NCBI RefSeq assembly: GCF_002095575.1
Contig: NZ_MLJJ01000005.1
Location: forward strand, 1-64,000
DNA length: 64,000 nucleotides
Direction: 5' to 3'
Origin: Pantoea septica
GTDB taxonomy: Bacteria; Pseudomonadota; Gammaproteobacteria; Enterobacterales; Enterobacteriaceae
Each line of letters opens with the position of its first letter. Position 1 is the stretch's first letter. The position numbers were made by a program, and so were the translations under genes. The notes below the pieces were generated by a model. It was not told the DNA's origin and did not search any database. It saw nothing but the letters and a program-made list of their open reading frames with translations. Positions 49,326 to 58,113 of this stretch are shown one piece after another.

Positions 49326-49817
49326 ATGCGTGAGAAAAAATATAATGAAGAAGTGATTGATAGCCTTACCGAGTGGATTAACAACCATCTCGATCAGCGG
49401 CTCAGCATTGATGATATTGCTGAGAAATCAGGCTATTCCAAATGGTATCTGCAGAAGCTGTTCGCCCGCTGCCGCAACGAGACGCTGGCGCGCTATATTC
49501 GCAAGCGAAAGCTGGCGGCCTGCGTGCATACGCTGAAAAGCAGCAATACGCCGATTATTACGCTGGCGATGAAATACCATTTCGAAAGCCAGCAGTCTTT
49601 TACGCGCTCTTTTAAGCAGGTGATGGGCTGTACGCCTTACGTCTGTCGTAAACGCCAGTTAGATCCAGAAACGCAGGCGCTGCTGGAGGGCAATATTAAT
49701 CCCTGCGAGCTTTGCCGACAGGCGCAGCCCGCCGTCAACAACCAGAAACGCTTTACCGCTTCGCGTCTGGATATTCGCAATATCGACACCGCCGAGGCCT
49801 GTAATGACCTGCGCTAA
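49326..49817 (+). CDS. SoxS/MarA/RamA-like AraC-family regulator with C-terminal tail
   Basis: A 163-residue regulator starting at 49326 after GAGGTG (nine further upstream residues in frame are unlikely). Residues about 8-107 are the two AraC helix-turn-helix units, close to SoxS/MarA/Rob in style: IAEKSGYSKWYLQKLF, then ITLAMKYHFESQQSFTRSFKQV and TPYVCRKR. SoxS and MarA end soon after this domain. Here about 50 more residues follow, including NPCELCRQ, a CxxC pair that might sense redox or metal. Targets are unknown; stress or efflux genes are a fair guess. Confidence 0.82.
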   Translation: MREKKYNEEVIDSLTEWINNHLDQRLSIDDIAEKSGYSKWYLQKLFARCRNETLARYIRKRKLAACVHTLKSSNTPIITLAMKYHFESQQSFTRSFKQVMGCTPYVCRKRQLDPETQALLEGNINPCELCRQAQPAVNNQKRFTASRLDIRNIDTAEACNDLR

Positions 49818-49836
49818 CTTCTGCCGTTACCGCAGA

Positions 49837-49867
49837 AAATAAAGGGCGACTGCCGCGCCCTTTATTT
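49837..49867. terminator. Bidirectional terminator between the AraC-type gene and queH
   Basis: AAATAAAGGGCG (49837-49848) pairs perfectly with CGCCCTTTATTT (49856-49867) around a 7-nt loop, with A/T-rich flanks suited to both convergent genes. Confidence 0.85.
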
Positions 49868-49869
49868 CT

Positions 49870-50529
49870 CTATTCTTCGTCCGGCGTATAATATTGCACG
49901 CCGATCTTAATGCGTTCACGCCCGCTGGCCACGCGATGACGATTGCTGTCGCGCAGCGAATAGATACAGCCGCAATACTCTTGCTGATAGAAACGCTCGC
50001 GCTTGCTGATTTCGATCATGCGCGCCGATCCGCCGCCTTTACGCCAGTTGAAATCCCAGTAGATCATATCGGGATAGCGATTTGCGGCGCGCACGCCGCA
50101 GTCGTTGATCTGCTGCATGTTCTTCCAGCGAGAGATGCCAAGCGAACTGGTGATCACGGGAAAGCCATGTTCATGGGCATAGAGCGCGGTCCGCTCGAAA
50201 CGCATGTCGAAACACATGGTGCAGCGCTCGCCGCGCTCCGGCTCCCACTCCATGCCTTTTGCACGCTCGAACCAGTTATCGCGATCGTAGTCCGCGTCGA
50301 CAAAGGGCACGCCGAATTGCTCAGCGAAGCGGATATTCTCCTCTTTGCGCAGCTCGTACTCTTTCAGCGGATGGATATTAGGGTTATAGAAGAAAATGGT
50401 GTAATCGATGCCGGATGCCAGCATCGCCTCCATGACCTCGCCCGAACAGGGCGCGCAGCATGAGTGCAGCAGGACTTTGTTATGGCCGCCAGGCAGCGGC
50501 AGCGGCTTACGCTGAAGGGACTGAGACAT
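49870..50529 (-). CDS. queH: Epoxyqueuosine reductase QueH
   Basis: Last enzyme of queuosine synthesis in tRNA, reducing epoxyqueuosine; a non-homologous alternative to QueG. The 219-residue DUF208-family protein carries the metal-binding cysteines: HSCCAPC (C24, C25, C28), CTMC (C103, C106) and YCGC (C186, C188). These bind the Fe-S cluster and second metal described for the family. It stands alone, without other que genes beside it. Confidence 0.92.
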   Translation of the reverse strand: MSQSLQRKPLPLPGGHNKVLLHSCCAPCSGEVMEAMLASGIDYTIFFYNPNIHPLKEYELRKEENIRFAEQFGVPFVDADYDRDNWFERAKGMEWEPERGERCTMCFDMRFERTALYAHEHGFPVITSSLGISRWKNMQQINDCGVRAANRYPDMIYWDFNWRKGGGSARMIEISKRERFYQQEYCGCIYSLRDSNRHRVASGRERIKIGVQYYTPDEE

Positions 50530-50608
50530 ACTAACTCCTTGTCAGACTATGCCGCGAGTGTAGTGTTTCGCCGATGCAGATGCAAAAAAGGCGCTGCCGC
50601 GCCCTGTT

Positions 50609-51271
50609 CTACCACTGCAAAAGCTGCCCGGCATAGTCCACGTAGTGATGGCCGCCGCGTCCGCGATAAGCCTCCAGCTGCTGCACCAGTCCTTCGCCGC
50701 TCTGCTCGACCGTGACCGGCGCGGAGTCGCCGCCCATATCGGTTTTCACCCAGCCCGGATGCAGCGACAGCAGCGTCGCGTTATGCTGGTTAATCTGCGG
50801 CAGCAGCGCGCGGCTCAGCATATTAAGCGCCGACTTGCTGGCGGAGTAGATCGGCATCGCCGCCGTGTCGTTCTCGTTCAGGCTCCCGAGAATAGAGGTG
50901 GTGAAGCCGATGACGCCGTTCTGCTTCGCCAGCAGCGGCAGCAGAGCTTCCGCGCTGCGCACCGGCGCGATGGCGTTGGTCAAAAACAGCTGCGCCAGCT
51001 CTTCGTCGCTGCTCTGCAGCAGGTTCTGATGCGACGGGCCGGAAATGCCGGCGTTGATCAGGATCGCATCGAAGGTTTCGTCTTTAAGCCGCGCCGCCAG
51101 CTGACGCACCTCCTCCTGATGAGTCATATCCAGCGCGTGCCACTGGGCCTCCGCCTCCGGCGCGCTGCTGCGCCAGGTGGCCGTGACCTGCCAGCCCTTG
51201 GCCGCCAGCGCCCTGACCACCGCCAGACCGATGCCGCGCGAGGCGCCGATAACTAATGCTTTGCCTGCCAT
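50609..51271 (-). CDS. Short-chain dehydrogenase/reductase
   Basis: A 220-residue SDR with the nucleotide-binding GASRGIG at 9-15, the LINAGIS segment and catalytic Tyr142/Lys146 (YSASK). The first strand followed by GAS-R favours NADPH. The family resembles CsgA/YciK-type SDRs without assigned substrate. The cytochrome-c gene lies downstream on the same strand across a terminator. Confidence 0.87.
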   Translation of the reverse strand: MAGKALVIGASRGIGLAVVRALAAKGWQVTATWRSSAPEAEAQWHALDMTHQEEVRQLAARLKDETFDAILINAGISGPSHQNLLQSSDEELAQLFLTNAIAPVRSAEALLPLLAKQNGVIGFTTSILGSLNENDTAAMPIYSASKSALNMLSRALLPQINQHNATLLSLHPGWVKTDMGGDSAPVTVEQSGEGLVQQLEAYRGRGGHHYVDYAGQLLQW

Positions 51272-51370
51272 ATCCGTTCCTCTCTGATGAAGTGACTTAA
51301 ACAGCTTATAGCCTGACGAGCGGATCAGAAGGCGAGAGAAGAAATTAGCCGCAGTGAGAGCACGGGGTGT

Positions 51371-51394
51371 AAAAAAGGCGGCATGCGCCGCCTT
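51371..51394 (-). terminator. Terminator after the dehydrogenase operon
   Basis: AAGGCGGC (51375-51382) and GCCGCCTT (51387-51394) pair around ATGC. On the minus strand six T residues follow, right after the cytochrome-c gene. Confidence 0.85.
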
Positions 51395-51400
51395 ATCTGT

Positions 51401-52711
51401 TTAGTGCGCCGCCATCTGCTCCGGCAGCTTCAGCAGCTTGCGCTTGCCTGCGACTTCGTCGGCCTTCACCGGCGTCGCGGCGTTGCCCCAGCTGTTGCGG
51501 ATATAGGTCGATACCGCCGCCACCTGTTCGTCCGTCAGCTTCCAGGCGAAACTCGGCATCGCGCCGCTGGTGGGATTGCCCTGCGTGACCGCGCCGCGGC
51601 CGCCCTGCAGCACCGTGGTGATGATGGAGGAGGCGTCGTCAGCCAGCAGCCCCGGGTTGTTCGCCAGGCTGGCGGCCAGGTTCGGGATCCCTTTGCCGTC
51701 GCTGTTGTGGCAGGCGCTGCAGTTGGCGCTATAGACATTCTCGCCCGTTTTCATCTGCGCGCTGTCGCGGGCCTGCGGCGGCGGCAGCTGCGTCGCAGAG
51801 GCGGGCTGCGCTTTCAAATAGGTCGCGATGGCGCGCAGATCGGCGTCGCTCAGATGCTGCGTCGAGTTGGTGACCGCTTCCGCCATCGGGCCGGACGCTA
51901 CCGCGACGTGATTGCTGCCCAGCTTCAGATAGTCCATGATCTGCGCGCTGCTCCAGCTTCCGATGCCCACATCGCGGTTCGACGTCAGGTCCGGCGCGTG
52001 CCACTCGCTGAGATTGCTGCCCTGCAAATAATCGCCGGTGTCGCCGCCGAGCAGGTTTTTCGGCGTATGGCAGGCGCCGCAGTGCTCCAGCCCCTCTACC
52101 AGATAGGCGCCGCGATTGAACTCGGCGGACTTGTCCGGATCGCTCTCAAAGCCGCTGTTGCGGAAGAAAAGCAGGTTCCAGCCCATCATCGCCAGACGGA
52201 TATTATACGGGAAACCCAGATTGGTCTCCGGCACCCTGTAGCGCACCGGTTTTACCGAGCGCATGTACATCCACAGGTCATGCATATCCTGGTCGCTGAC
52301 CTTCACGTAGGCGTTGTAGGGCATCGCCGGATAGAGATGTTCGCCCTCTTTGCCTTTGCCGTGCCGCACCGCGCGATAGAAGTCGCGTTCGGTCCAGCTG
52401 CCGATGCCCGTCTCTTTATCCGGCGTAATGTTGCTGGCGAAAATGCCGCCGAACGGCGTACTGATGGAGTAGCCGCCCGCGAAGGCCTCTTTGCTGCCCG
52501 GCGCGGTATGGCACGCCACGCAGTCGCCCGCTATCGCGACATATCTTCCGCGCGCCACCGCCGCGGCATCCGCCGCCGCTGGCGGCTGGCTGGTCAGCGT
52601 CTGGTTATCCGCCACGTCATCGGCAGAGGTATCGCCGTTTTGCCACAGCAAACCTGCGGCGATAACGCCGGCGATCACCGCCGCGCCGCCTGCAAGGGTT
52701 GTTTTTTTCAT
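51401..52711 (-). CDS. Membrane-bound dehydrogenase cytochrome c subunit
   Basis: Triheme cytochrome c that passes electrons from the flavoprotein subunit to ubiquinone. The 436 residues begin with a signal/anchor helix (about 4-23). Three heme sites are visible: CVACH at 64-68, CGACH at 211-215 and CSACH at 331-335. This architecture is that of gluconate, 2-ketogluconate, sorbitol and alcohol dehydrogenase complexes of acetic acid bacteria and Erwinia/Pantoea. It is 1 nt after the GMC gene. Confidence 0.92.
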   Translation of the reverse strand: MKKTTLAGGAAVIAGVIAAGLLWQNGDTSADDVADNQTLTSQPPAAADAAAVARGRYVAIAGDCVACHTAPGSKEAFAGGYSISTPFGGIFASNITPDKETGIGSWTERDFYRAVRHGKGKEGEHLYPAMPYNAYVKVSDQDMHDLWMYMRSVKPVRYRVPETNLGFPYNIRLAMMGWNLLFFRNSGFESDPDKSAEFNRGAYLVEGLEHCGACHTPKNLLGGDTGDYLQGSNLSEWHAPDLTSNRDVGIGSWSSAQIMDYLKLGSNHVAVASGPMAEAVTNSTQHLSDADLRAIATYLKAQPASATQLPPPQARDSAQMKTGENVYSANCSACHNSDGKGIPNLAASLANNPGLLADDASSIITTVLQGGRGAVTQGNPTSGAMPSFAWKLTDEQVAAVSTYIRNSWGNAATPVKADEVAGKRKLLKLPEQMAAH

Positions 52712-52712
52712 A

Positions 52713-54485
52713 TCACACCTTTACCAGTGGGCCGGGATTTTTCAGGTAGCGATCGATAATCGCCTTCGCCGTCCAGAGGCTGAGCGCGCCAATGGTGCCG
52801 GTTGGGTTGTAGCCTGCATTGTTGGGAAAAGAGGAGGCGCCAAGCACAAACAGGTTGTGCATATCCCAGCTCTGCTGATAGCGGTTAAGCACGCTGGTTT
52901 TCGGATCGACGCCCATCACCGCCCCGCCGATGGTGTGGTCGCTGGCGAAGTTGTAGGGCGAATATTTGCCCGCCGCCGAGTTGGTGCCGATAACGGTTTT
53001 CGCCCCCATCGCCTTACCGATCTCGACGCTCTTCTCTTCGATAAACTTCGCCGAACGGCGGTCGTTTTCGTTGTAGTCGAAAGTGACGCGCAGCAGCGGA
53101 TTGCCGTTATCGTCTTTGTATTCCGGGTCGAGATCGAGGTAGTAATCTTCGTGCGAGAAGCTGGTGCCCTGGCCGAAAATGAAGGTGGCGTTCTGGAAAG
53201 CGTGGGTATACGCCTTTTTCCACGCTTTGCCCCAGCGCGGCGTGCCCGGCGGCAGCGCATCGGCGTTGCCGATAGGACGCGCGCCGCGCGCCACCACCAG
53301 AATCCCGGCGCCGCCGATAAAATCTTTGTCGCTGTGGTCGAAGTTATCGCCGTTCCAGTCGTCTACCTGCTGGGAGAGCGCGCCAGCGCCGATGAACTGA
53401 TTAAGATATTCATCTTCGAAAAAGAGGCTGGCGCCGGAGACGGTCTGGAAGCTATAAGCGCGCCCTACCGTGCCGGTTTTGCTTTCCGGATCGTAAGGCT
53501 GGCCGATTTTCGACAGCAGCAGCAGGCGCACGTTCTGCATCTGAAACGCCGACAGAATCACGATATCGGCAGGCTGTACCCACTCTTTCTTGTTCTTGTC
53601 GATATAGGTGACGCCGGTGGCGGTTTTGCCGTCTTCCGCCTTATTTACGCGCACCACGGCGGAATCGGTCAGCACGGTAAAGTTCTCACGCTGCATCAAT
53701 GCCGGGATCACGCAGGCGTTCGGGCTGGATTTGGAGAAGTTGCCGCAGCCGTAGTAGAGACAGTAGCCGCAATAGGTGCAAGGCCCCATGCGCACGCCAA
53801 GCGGGTTCACATAGGCGCGCGAAGTTTGCCCGGCGGGCACCATAAAAGGATGCTGGCCAAGAGATTTTGCCGCGTCGCGAAACAGGTCGGTCAGCCGCGT
53901 GCTCTCCAGGGGCGGCAGCGGATAGTCGCTGCTGCGGTTGCCTTCGAAGGGATTGCCGTCAGGCACGATTTCGCCGTTGAGTCTGCCCGCCTTGCCGGAG
54001 ACGCCGGCGATCTTCTCGAAGCGATCGTAAAACGGCTCCAGCTCGTCGTAGGTCACGCCCCAGTCCTGCAGGATCACGCCCTTAGCGATCTTCTCTTTGC
54101 CATAGCGCGCGACCGTCTGGGTGTAAGGCTGGAAATCCCACGGCGTAAAGCGCCAGGCCATACCGGCCCAGTGCGTGCCGGAGCCGCCGACGTTATACCC
54201 CAGCTCGTTCAGGTTCCATTCGCGCGTCGGCAGCGCGGTTTCCGAGCGATGGTTACGGAAGGTGGTGGTCTCCACCGCAGGCGGCAGAAGCATGCTGCGG
54301 CGGGTATCCCAGCGCAGCTCGTCGGTGTCGATAGAGGGCGGAAAATCGGTGGCGGTTTCAAACCAGGGGCCGCGTTCGATGGCGACCACATTCAGGCCGG
54401 CGCGCGTCAGCTCTTCGGCAATTAACGAGCCGCACCAACCCAGGCCGACGATCACGGCGTCAGCTTTTGGACGAATATTTTGCAT
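52713..54485 (-). CDS. FAD-dependent GMC dehydrogenase, gluconate 2-dehydrogenase-type large subunit
   Basis: A 590-residue flavoprotein of the GMC family and catalytic subunit of a periplasm-facing membrane dehydrogenase. The FAD-binding segment VIVGLGWCGSLIAEE starts near residue 11. A Cys cluster C236, C239, C242 and C247 (GPCTYCGYC) is the Fe-S site of this subgroup. The C-terminal catalytic region holds DHTIGG and GYNPTGTIGAL. It has no signal peptide and is presumably exported with the Tat-signal subunit. Gluconate or 2-ketogluconate are the likeliest substrates; sorbitol-type cannot be excluded. Confidence 0.9.
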   Translation of the reverse strand: MQNIRPKADAVIVGLGWCGSLIAEELTRAGLNVVAIERGPWFETATDFPPSIDTDELRWDTRRSMLLPPAVETTTFRNHRSETALPTREWNLNELGYNVGGSGTHWAGMAWRFTPWDFQPYTQTVARYGKEKIAKGVILQDWGVTYDELEPFYDRFEKIAGVSGKAGRLNGEIVPDGNPFEGNRSSDYPLPPLESTRLTDLFRDAAKSLGQHPFMVPAGQTSRAYVNPLGVRMGPCTYCGYCLYYGCGNFSKSSPNACVIPALMQRENFTVLTDSAVVRVNKAEDGKTATGVTYIDKNKKEWVQPADIVILSAFQMQNVRLLLLSKIGQPYDPESKTGTVGRAYSFQTVSGASLFFEDEYLNQFIGAGALSQQVDDWNGDNFDHSDKDFIGGAGILVVARGARPIGNADALPPGTPRWGKAWKKAYTHAFQNATFIFGQGTSFSHEDYYLDLDPEYKDDNGNPLLRVTFDYNENDRRSAKFIEEKSVEIGKAMGAKTVIGTNSAAGKYSPYNFASDHTIGGAVMGVDPKTSVLNRYQQSWDMHNLFVLGASSFPNNAGYNPTGTIGALSLWTAKAIIDRYLKNPGPLVKV

Positions 54486-54517
54486 GTGTTAACTCACTGC
54501 TCAGTCAGACTGAAGAG

Positions 54518-55231
54518 TCAAAGGGTGTTGTCGATCAGGCTAGTTGGGATGATGTTGAGCTTCTTCCCTTTTTTACCAATCAGGTCGCGGAAGTCGTAGC
54601 GCGCGCCGGGAAAACCGATCATTTTCCAACTCGCCATCTCCTTGTTGCCGCCGTAGAGGGGATCGGACAAAAAGCCTTCCCGCACGTTTTGCAGCAGCAA
54701 TTCGAAGAAGACTTTGGTCTCTACGTCCGGTCCCAGATCGAGCTGGTTCGCCTCCATTCGGCGCAGCAGTTCATCCTGCTGGTCGCCGCTCAGCGCCACA
54801 AAGGTTTGACTGAATTTTTTGTTCGTGTAGGCATCAAGCGCGGCGAGCCCCTGTCGGTAGCGCTGAGCGGGCGTCAGCGGCGATTGGGGGCCCTGCTCAG
54901 GCGTGCCTTTCACAAAGCGGCCCAGTCGATAGACCGCCGCCGCGCTGCCGTAGTCGCCCGCCAGCTGGCGATCGATAAAAATAGCGCAGCCCGCCTCTTT
55001 GCCGCTGATGCTCAGCGCGTCGGCGGGAATAAAGCGTTCGGCGATAGCGCCGACGGTGTCGAACTCGTGCTGCGTCAAGTATTGCAGGCCGCCTCTGCGC
55101 GGCGCCGGCGGCGTATTGATTTTTCCGGGTTCCCAGGGTTGACCGCCCTGGACGGTTTCAGCTTTTGCGATGGGCAGCGACGACGCCACGCCCAGGGCAG
55201 CCACGGAGGTGAGAAACTCTCTGCGTTTCAT
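54518..55231 (-). CDS. Gluconate 2-dehydrogenase subunit 3 family protein, Tat-exported
   Basis: Small subunit of the three-part dehydrogenase, 237 residues. The N-terminus MKRREFLTSVAALGVAS carries a twin-arginine signal (Arg3-Arg4), which should carry the folded flavoprotein across the membrane as a complex. The family core includes YLTQHEFDTVGAIAERFIPAD. It is the first gene of the operon, 32 bp before the flavoprotein gene. An AGGGA ribosome site precedes it. Confidence 0.9.
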   Translation of the reverse strand: MKRREFLTSVAALGVASSLPIAKAETVQGGQPWEPGKINTPPAPRRGGLQYLTQHEFDTVGAIAERFIPADALSISGKEAGCAIFIDRQLAGDYGSAAAVYRLGRFVKGTPEQGPQSPLTPAQRYRQGLAALDAYTNKKFSQTFVALSGDQQDELLRRMEANQLDLGPDVETKVFFELLLQNVREGFLSDPLYGGNKEMASWKMIGFPGARYDFRDLIGKKGKKLNIIPTSLIDNTL

Positions 55232-55823
55232 ATTTTCCCTGCCAAGAAATTGATCACATTAACTGCATTCGCTTATTTAACGGAGAGAAAACCATGCCAG
55301 CCAGACTATTTCGGGCATAGTTATCTCCTGCGCGCCTTTTATCTGGCGACAGCGTTATTTTTTATTATGAGTCCTGCTTAGCGGCGGAAAGCACTGTTCC
55401 GCTCAGAGGATGATTGTTAATACTAAAAATCGCTATCCATCAATTAACAACAAAATAATCATAAATTTTTAACCTACTTTCGGAAAGCGCAGCGTTGATG
55501 GGAAGCCATCATAATTCCCGGCAAACACCTATTTTTCATAAATTTAGATCCCACATTACCAGCAGCATTATAAAAATGCATGGTGAATGACTGCCGAAAT
55601 AACGATCGTGACGTTAGTCTCCACGCTTTATTTGCTGCATTTTTCGCCATAATTAACGCACGTTTTGCTGTGACATAAAATTTCATTAAATCAGGCTAGC
55701 GCAATGTCTGGCGCACTTATTAAAATAGCGCCCATATTTATCAGACGCCTGCCAGTAAAACGGCGCCCGTTTAAAGCACGCAGCGGTAACGGCATGACAA
55801 ATAACGTTATGCCTGGAGCAATA
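55232..55823. promoter_or_regulatory. Long AT-rich divergent region, dehydrogenase operon / LacI-type gene
   Basis: About 590 bp without a supported gene; short frames lack ribosome sites. It should hold the promoter of the dehydrogenase operon (minus strand) and of the LacI-type regulator (plus strand). On the minus strand ATGTGATCAATTTC near 55247 contains one good CRP half-site. No perfect operator palindrome was seen. Confidence 0.4.
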
Positions 55824-56843
55824 ATGAAAAAACTCACCCTTGAGATGGTGGCAAAAATAGCGGGCGTCGGCATCGCGACCGTCGATCGCGTATTAAACGA
55901 ACGCGGTGGTGTATCTCCGGAGACGACGCGCAAGGTATTAAAAGCCGCACGCGACATCGGACTCAAGCGGCTGCTGCCGGAGGAGTATCGTCATCCATGG
56001 CAAATAGAAGTATTTCTCAGCAATAACGGCTCGTCGTTTTTCCAGCAGCTGGTGCGCTACTTCAGCGAGGCGGCGGGCGAACTGGGTTATCGGCGTATTA
56101 CATTGCACAAAACTCTGGTCGCGGAGTCGCAGCCGGCCAAACTGGCGCAAAGCATTATCGCGCGCAGCAGCACGCGCGACGGCATCATCGTTTTCGGCCA
56201 TGACTACCCGGCTGTCTATCGTGCGCTGGCGCTGTGCCGCAGCCGCGGCGTGCCGGTTATCACTATTGTCACCGACCTGCCCGACGCGGATCGCCTCTGC
56301 CATGTCGGTATCGATCAGTATCAGGCGGGCCGCACCGCTGGTCTGCTGATGAGCAAGGTGGTGCATCAACCAGGCGATATTGTGATGGTGAGCGGCCGCT
56401 TCGATTACTGGGCGCATCGTCAGCGTATCGCAGGATTTCGCGAAGTGATGATGCAGCGCGCGCCGCAGCGTCATCTACGTGAAGTGCTCTTCGGCCTCGA
56501 TCAGCGCGAGACCATCCGCACGCTGCTGGACCAGAGTCTGGCGCAGTCGCAGCACGTGGCGGGCCTGTATAACACCGGTATGGGCAACAGCGAAGTGAGC
56601 GAGACGCTGCGCGCGCATCAACTTCTTGGCCGGTGCGGCTATATCACCCACGAACTCTATTCGGTTACGCGTCGGCTGCTGCGTCATAATGAGCTGGACT
56701 TTGCGCTGGATCAGAACGCGCAGCAGCACGCGCGTCTGGCGATAGAACTGCTGCTGCGTCATCTGGAGAGCGGCTATCAGCCCGATATCTATCGGGACGG
56801 CAACGTGGCTCTTCGGCTGTTTACGGCGGAGAATGTGGCGTAA
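55824..56843 (+). CDS. LacI-family transcriptional regulator
   Basis: A 339-residue regulator starting at 55824 (MKKLTLEMVAKIAGVGIATVDR) after GGAG; the frame from 55704 adds 40 residues with no family match. The LacI helix-turn-helix is at about 3-50. The periplasmic-binding-protein-like sensor starts near 58. Its sensor is of the ribose/ABC-type substrate-binding group, often sensing sugars or polyols. It is divergent from the gluconate-type dehydrogenase operon, which makes that operon a possible target, but a long gap separates them. Its end overlaps the next, convergent gene by 23 bp. Confidence 0.85.
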   Translation: MKKLTLEMVAKIAGVGIATVDRVLNERGGVSPETTRKVLKAARDIGLKRLLPEEYRHPWQIEVFLSNNGSSFFQQLVRYFSEAAGELGYRRITLHKTLVAESQPAKLAQSIIARSSTRDGIIVFGHDYPAVYRALALCRSRGVPVITIVTDLPDADRLCHVGIDQYQAGRTAGLLMSKVVHQPGDIVMVSGRFDYWAHRQRIAGFREVMMQRAPQRHLREVLFGLDQRETIRTLLDQSLAQSQHVAGLYNTGMGNSEVSETLRAHQLLGRCGYITHELYSVTRRLLRHNELDFALDQNAQQHARLAIELLLRHLESGYQPDIYRDGNVALRLFTAENVA

Positions 56844-57627
56844 AGGAGCCTTCTATCTCCAGCGGCACGCCGTCGTGATGCGTCATCGCCAGCGAACTGG
56901 CGCTGGCCGGATCGAACAGCGACAGGCTCTCAATCTGATCCACCATCAGCACTTTACGGAACGCCATGGCGTTTTTCGGCTCGGAAGTCAGCGTGATGCC
57001 GTGCTCGGCGTACCAGCGGCTGTAGTTATGTTCAATCGACATGCTGAGCGTTTTGCTGTCGCGGTAGCCGCTCAGCATAGGGATGATCACGATGTTGGCG
57101 GTGTTTTCATACTCAAAGGTGGCGGCATGCACCATCCCGATATAGATGCGGCGCGACTTGAGGGTAATCCACGCCAGCTCGCCCTCTTGCATGCACTGGT
57201 AAAGCAGCTGCTCGACGCCGTTGGATTTAGAGAGCTGCTGATAGAGATCCTGTCGGCCGCTGCTGTTCAGGCGCGCGCTTTCCGACCAGTTCGAGCGGTA
57301 CATGCAGAACAGCACCGCGAAGGCGAGCATAACAACCACCGGCGCCTGGATGCCAAGGAAGCTCCAGTTCATAAACTCCATCTGCCAGCGCAAATGCTCG
57401 CCGGGCACCATCTGCAGCGCATTAGCCGTGCTGGAAACGATCAGCAACAGCAGCCAGACAATAGCCGTCGCTAACATCCCTTGCAGCACGAAGATACAGC
57501 CGTAAAGCGCCACCAGAAAATAGACATCCCAGCCGATGCTGCGCCGGACCTTAAAACGGCTGGAGAGATCGCGGCTGGTGTACCAGTAGCCGCAGACCAT
57601 CAGCACCATGAATATCGCCGTACCCAT
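56821..57627 (-). CDS. Membrane protein of unknown function
   Basis: A 268-residue protein I do not recognise. Four hydrophobic segments lie in the first part (about 2-17, 33-49, 51-70 and 88-110). A soluble domain of about 155 residues follows, starting after RSNWSESARL. The soluble part includes LAWITLKSRRIYIGMV and NIVIIPMLSGYRDSKTL, a beta-strand-rich pattern somewhat like small barrel domains that read a nucleotide or RNA. The start is 1 nt after the stop of a 65-residue gene, so the two are co-transcribed. No nuclease, transposase or transporter motif is evident. Confidence 0.7.
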   Translation of the reverse strand: MGTAIFMVLMVCGYWYTSRDLSSRFKVRRSIGWDVYFLVALYGCIFVLQGMLATAIVWLLLLIVSSTANALQMVPGEHLRWQMEFMNWSFLGIQAPVVVMLAFAVLFCMYRSNWSESARLNSSGRQDLYQQLSKSNGVEQLLYQCMQEGELAWITLKSRRIYIGMVHAATFEYENTANIVIIPMLSGYRDSKTLSMSIEHNYSRWYAEHGITLTSEPKNAMAFRKVLMVDQIESLSLFDPASASSLAMTHHDGVPLEIEGSFTPHSPP

Positions 57628-57628
57628 C

Positions 57629-57826
57629 TTACACTCCTTTTAGCGTTTCGACGTGGCGGGCAAAATCCTCATGCACTTCCTCACTCAGCACGTTTACCGA
57701 AGCGTTGCCGTCCTCATCGATAATGATTCGCTCGCCGTCGGCGATCGATTCGTTCAGATCCTGACGGGACATGCCTCTGATAAAGCTCTCGGGGCTGGAA
57801 AACAGGGAACGCATAAAGGTGAGCAT
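57629..57826 (-). CDS. Small protein of unknown function
   Basis: A 65-residue acidic protein preceding the membrane-protein gene by 1 nt. It has an N-terminal helix-like part (about 1-28) and a strand-rich middle (ERIIIDEDGNASVNVLSEE). A GGAG lies about 11 nt before the first ATG; an ATG four codons in is possible. No match to a family I know. The tight spacing argues that it is real and works with its neighbour. The 287 bp upstream (to 58113) hold only its promoter region as far as I can see. Confidence 0.62.
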   Translation of the reverse strand: MLTFMRSLFSSPESFIRGMSRQDLNESIADGERIIIDEDGNASVNVLSEEVHEDFARHVETLKGV

Positions 57827-58113
57827 TGGGGGCGAATCTCCTCTGTGATAAATCAGAAGTATGAAATCGGAGCGGCAAATGCGCCAGGCGGATTAGTCTA
57901 AAAGTATTGCAGGTCAGGGGATTAGCGAAGCGGTAAATCTGGCAGACGCGTAGCAAAGCCGGCTCTTTAAGGCGAAAAAATGTGCCGCATCGATGGGGGT
58001 GATATTAATCAGAAGGAGTATGAGAGTAAATTTATCAACCTTGAAAGGGAAAAGTCCAGGCTCAGTAAAGGCTTCATAACAGGTCTAACAGAAGCATTTA
58101 TGAGCCAGGTAAT

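Noticed and set aside
49170..49388. 72-codon minus-strand frame overlapping the AraC-type gene start
   Set aside because: It covers the presumed promoter and N-terminus of a better-supported gene and has no family features.
52491..54425. 644-codon open frame antisense to the GMC dehydrogenase gene
   Set aside because: The opposite strand encodes a full dehydrogenase with recognisable motifs; the antisense frame is Arg/Val/Ala-rich with no domain and reflects high-GC codon bias.
55474..55686. 70-codon minus-strand frame upstream of the LacI-type gene
   Set aside because: No ribosome site, AT-rich and basic; more likely part of the control region.
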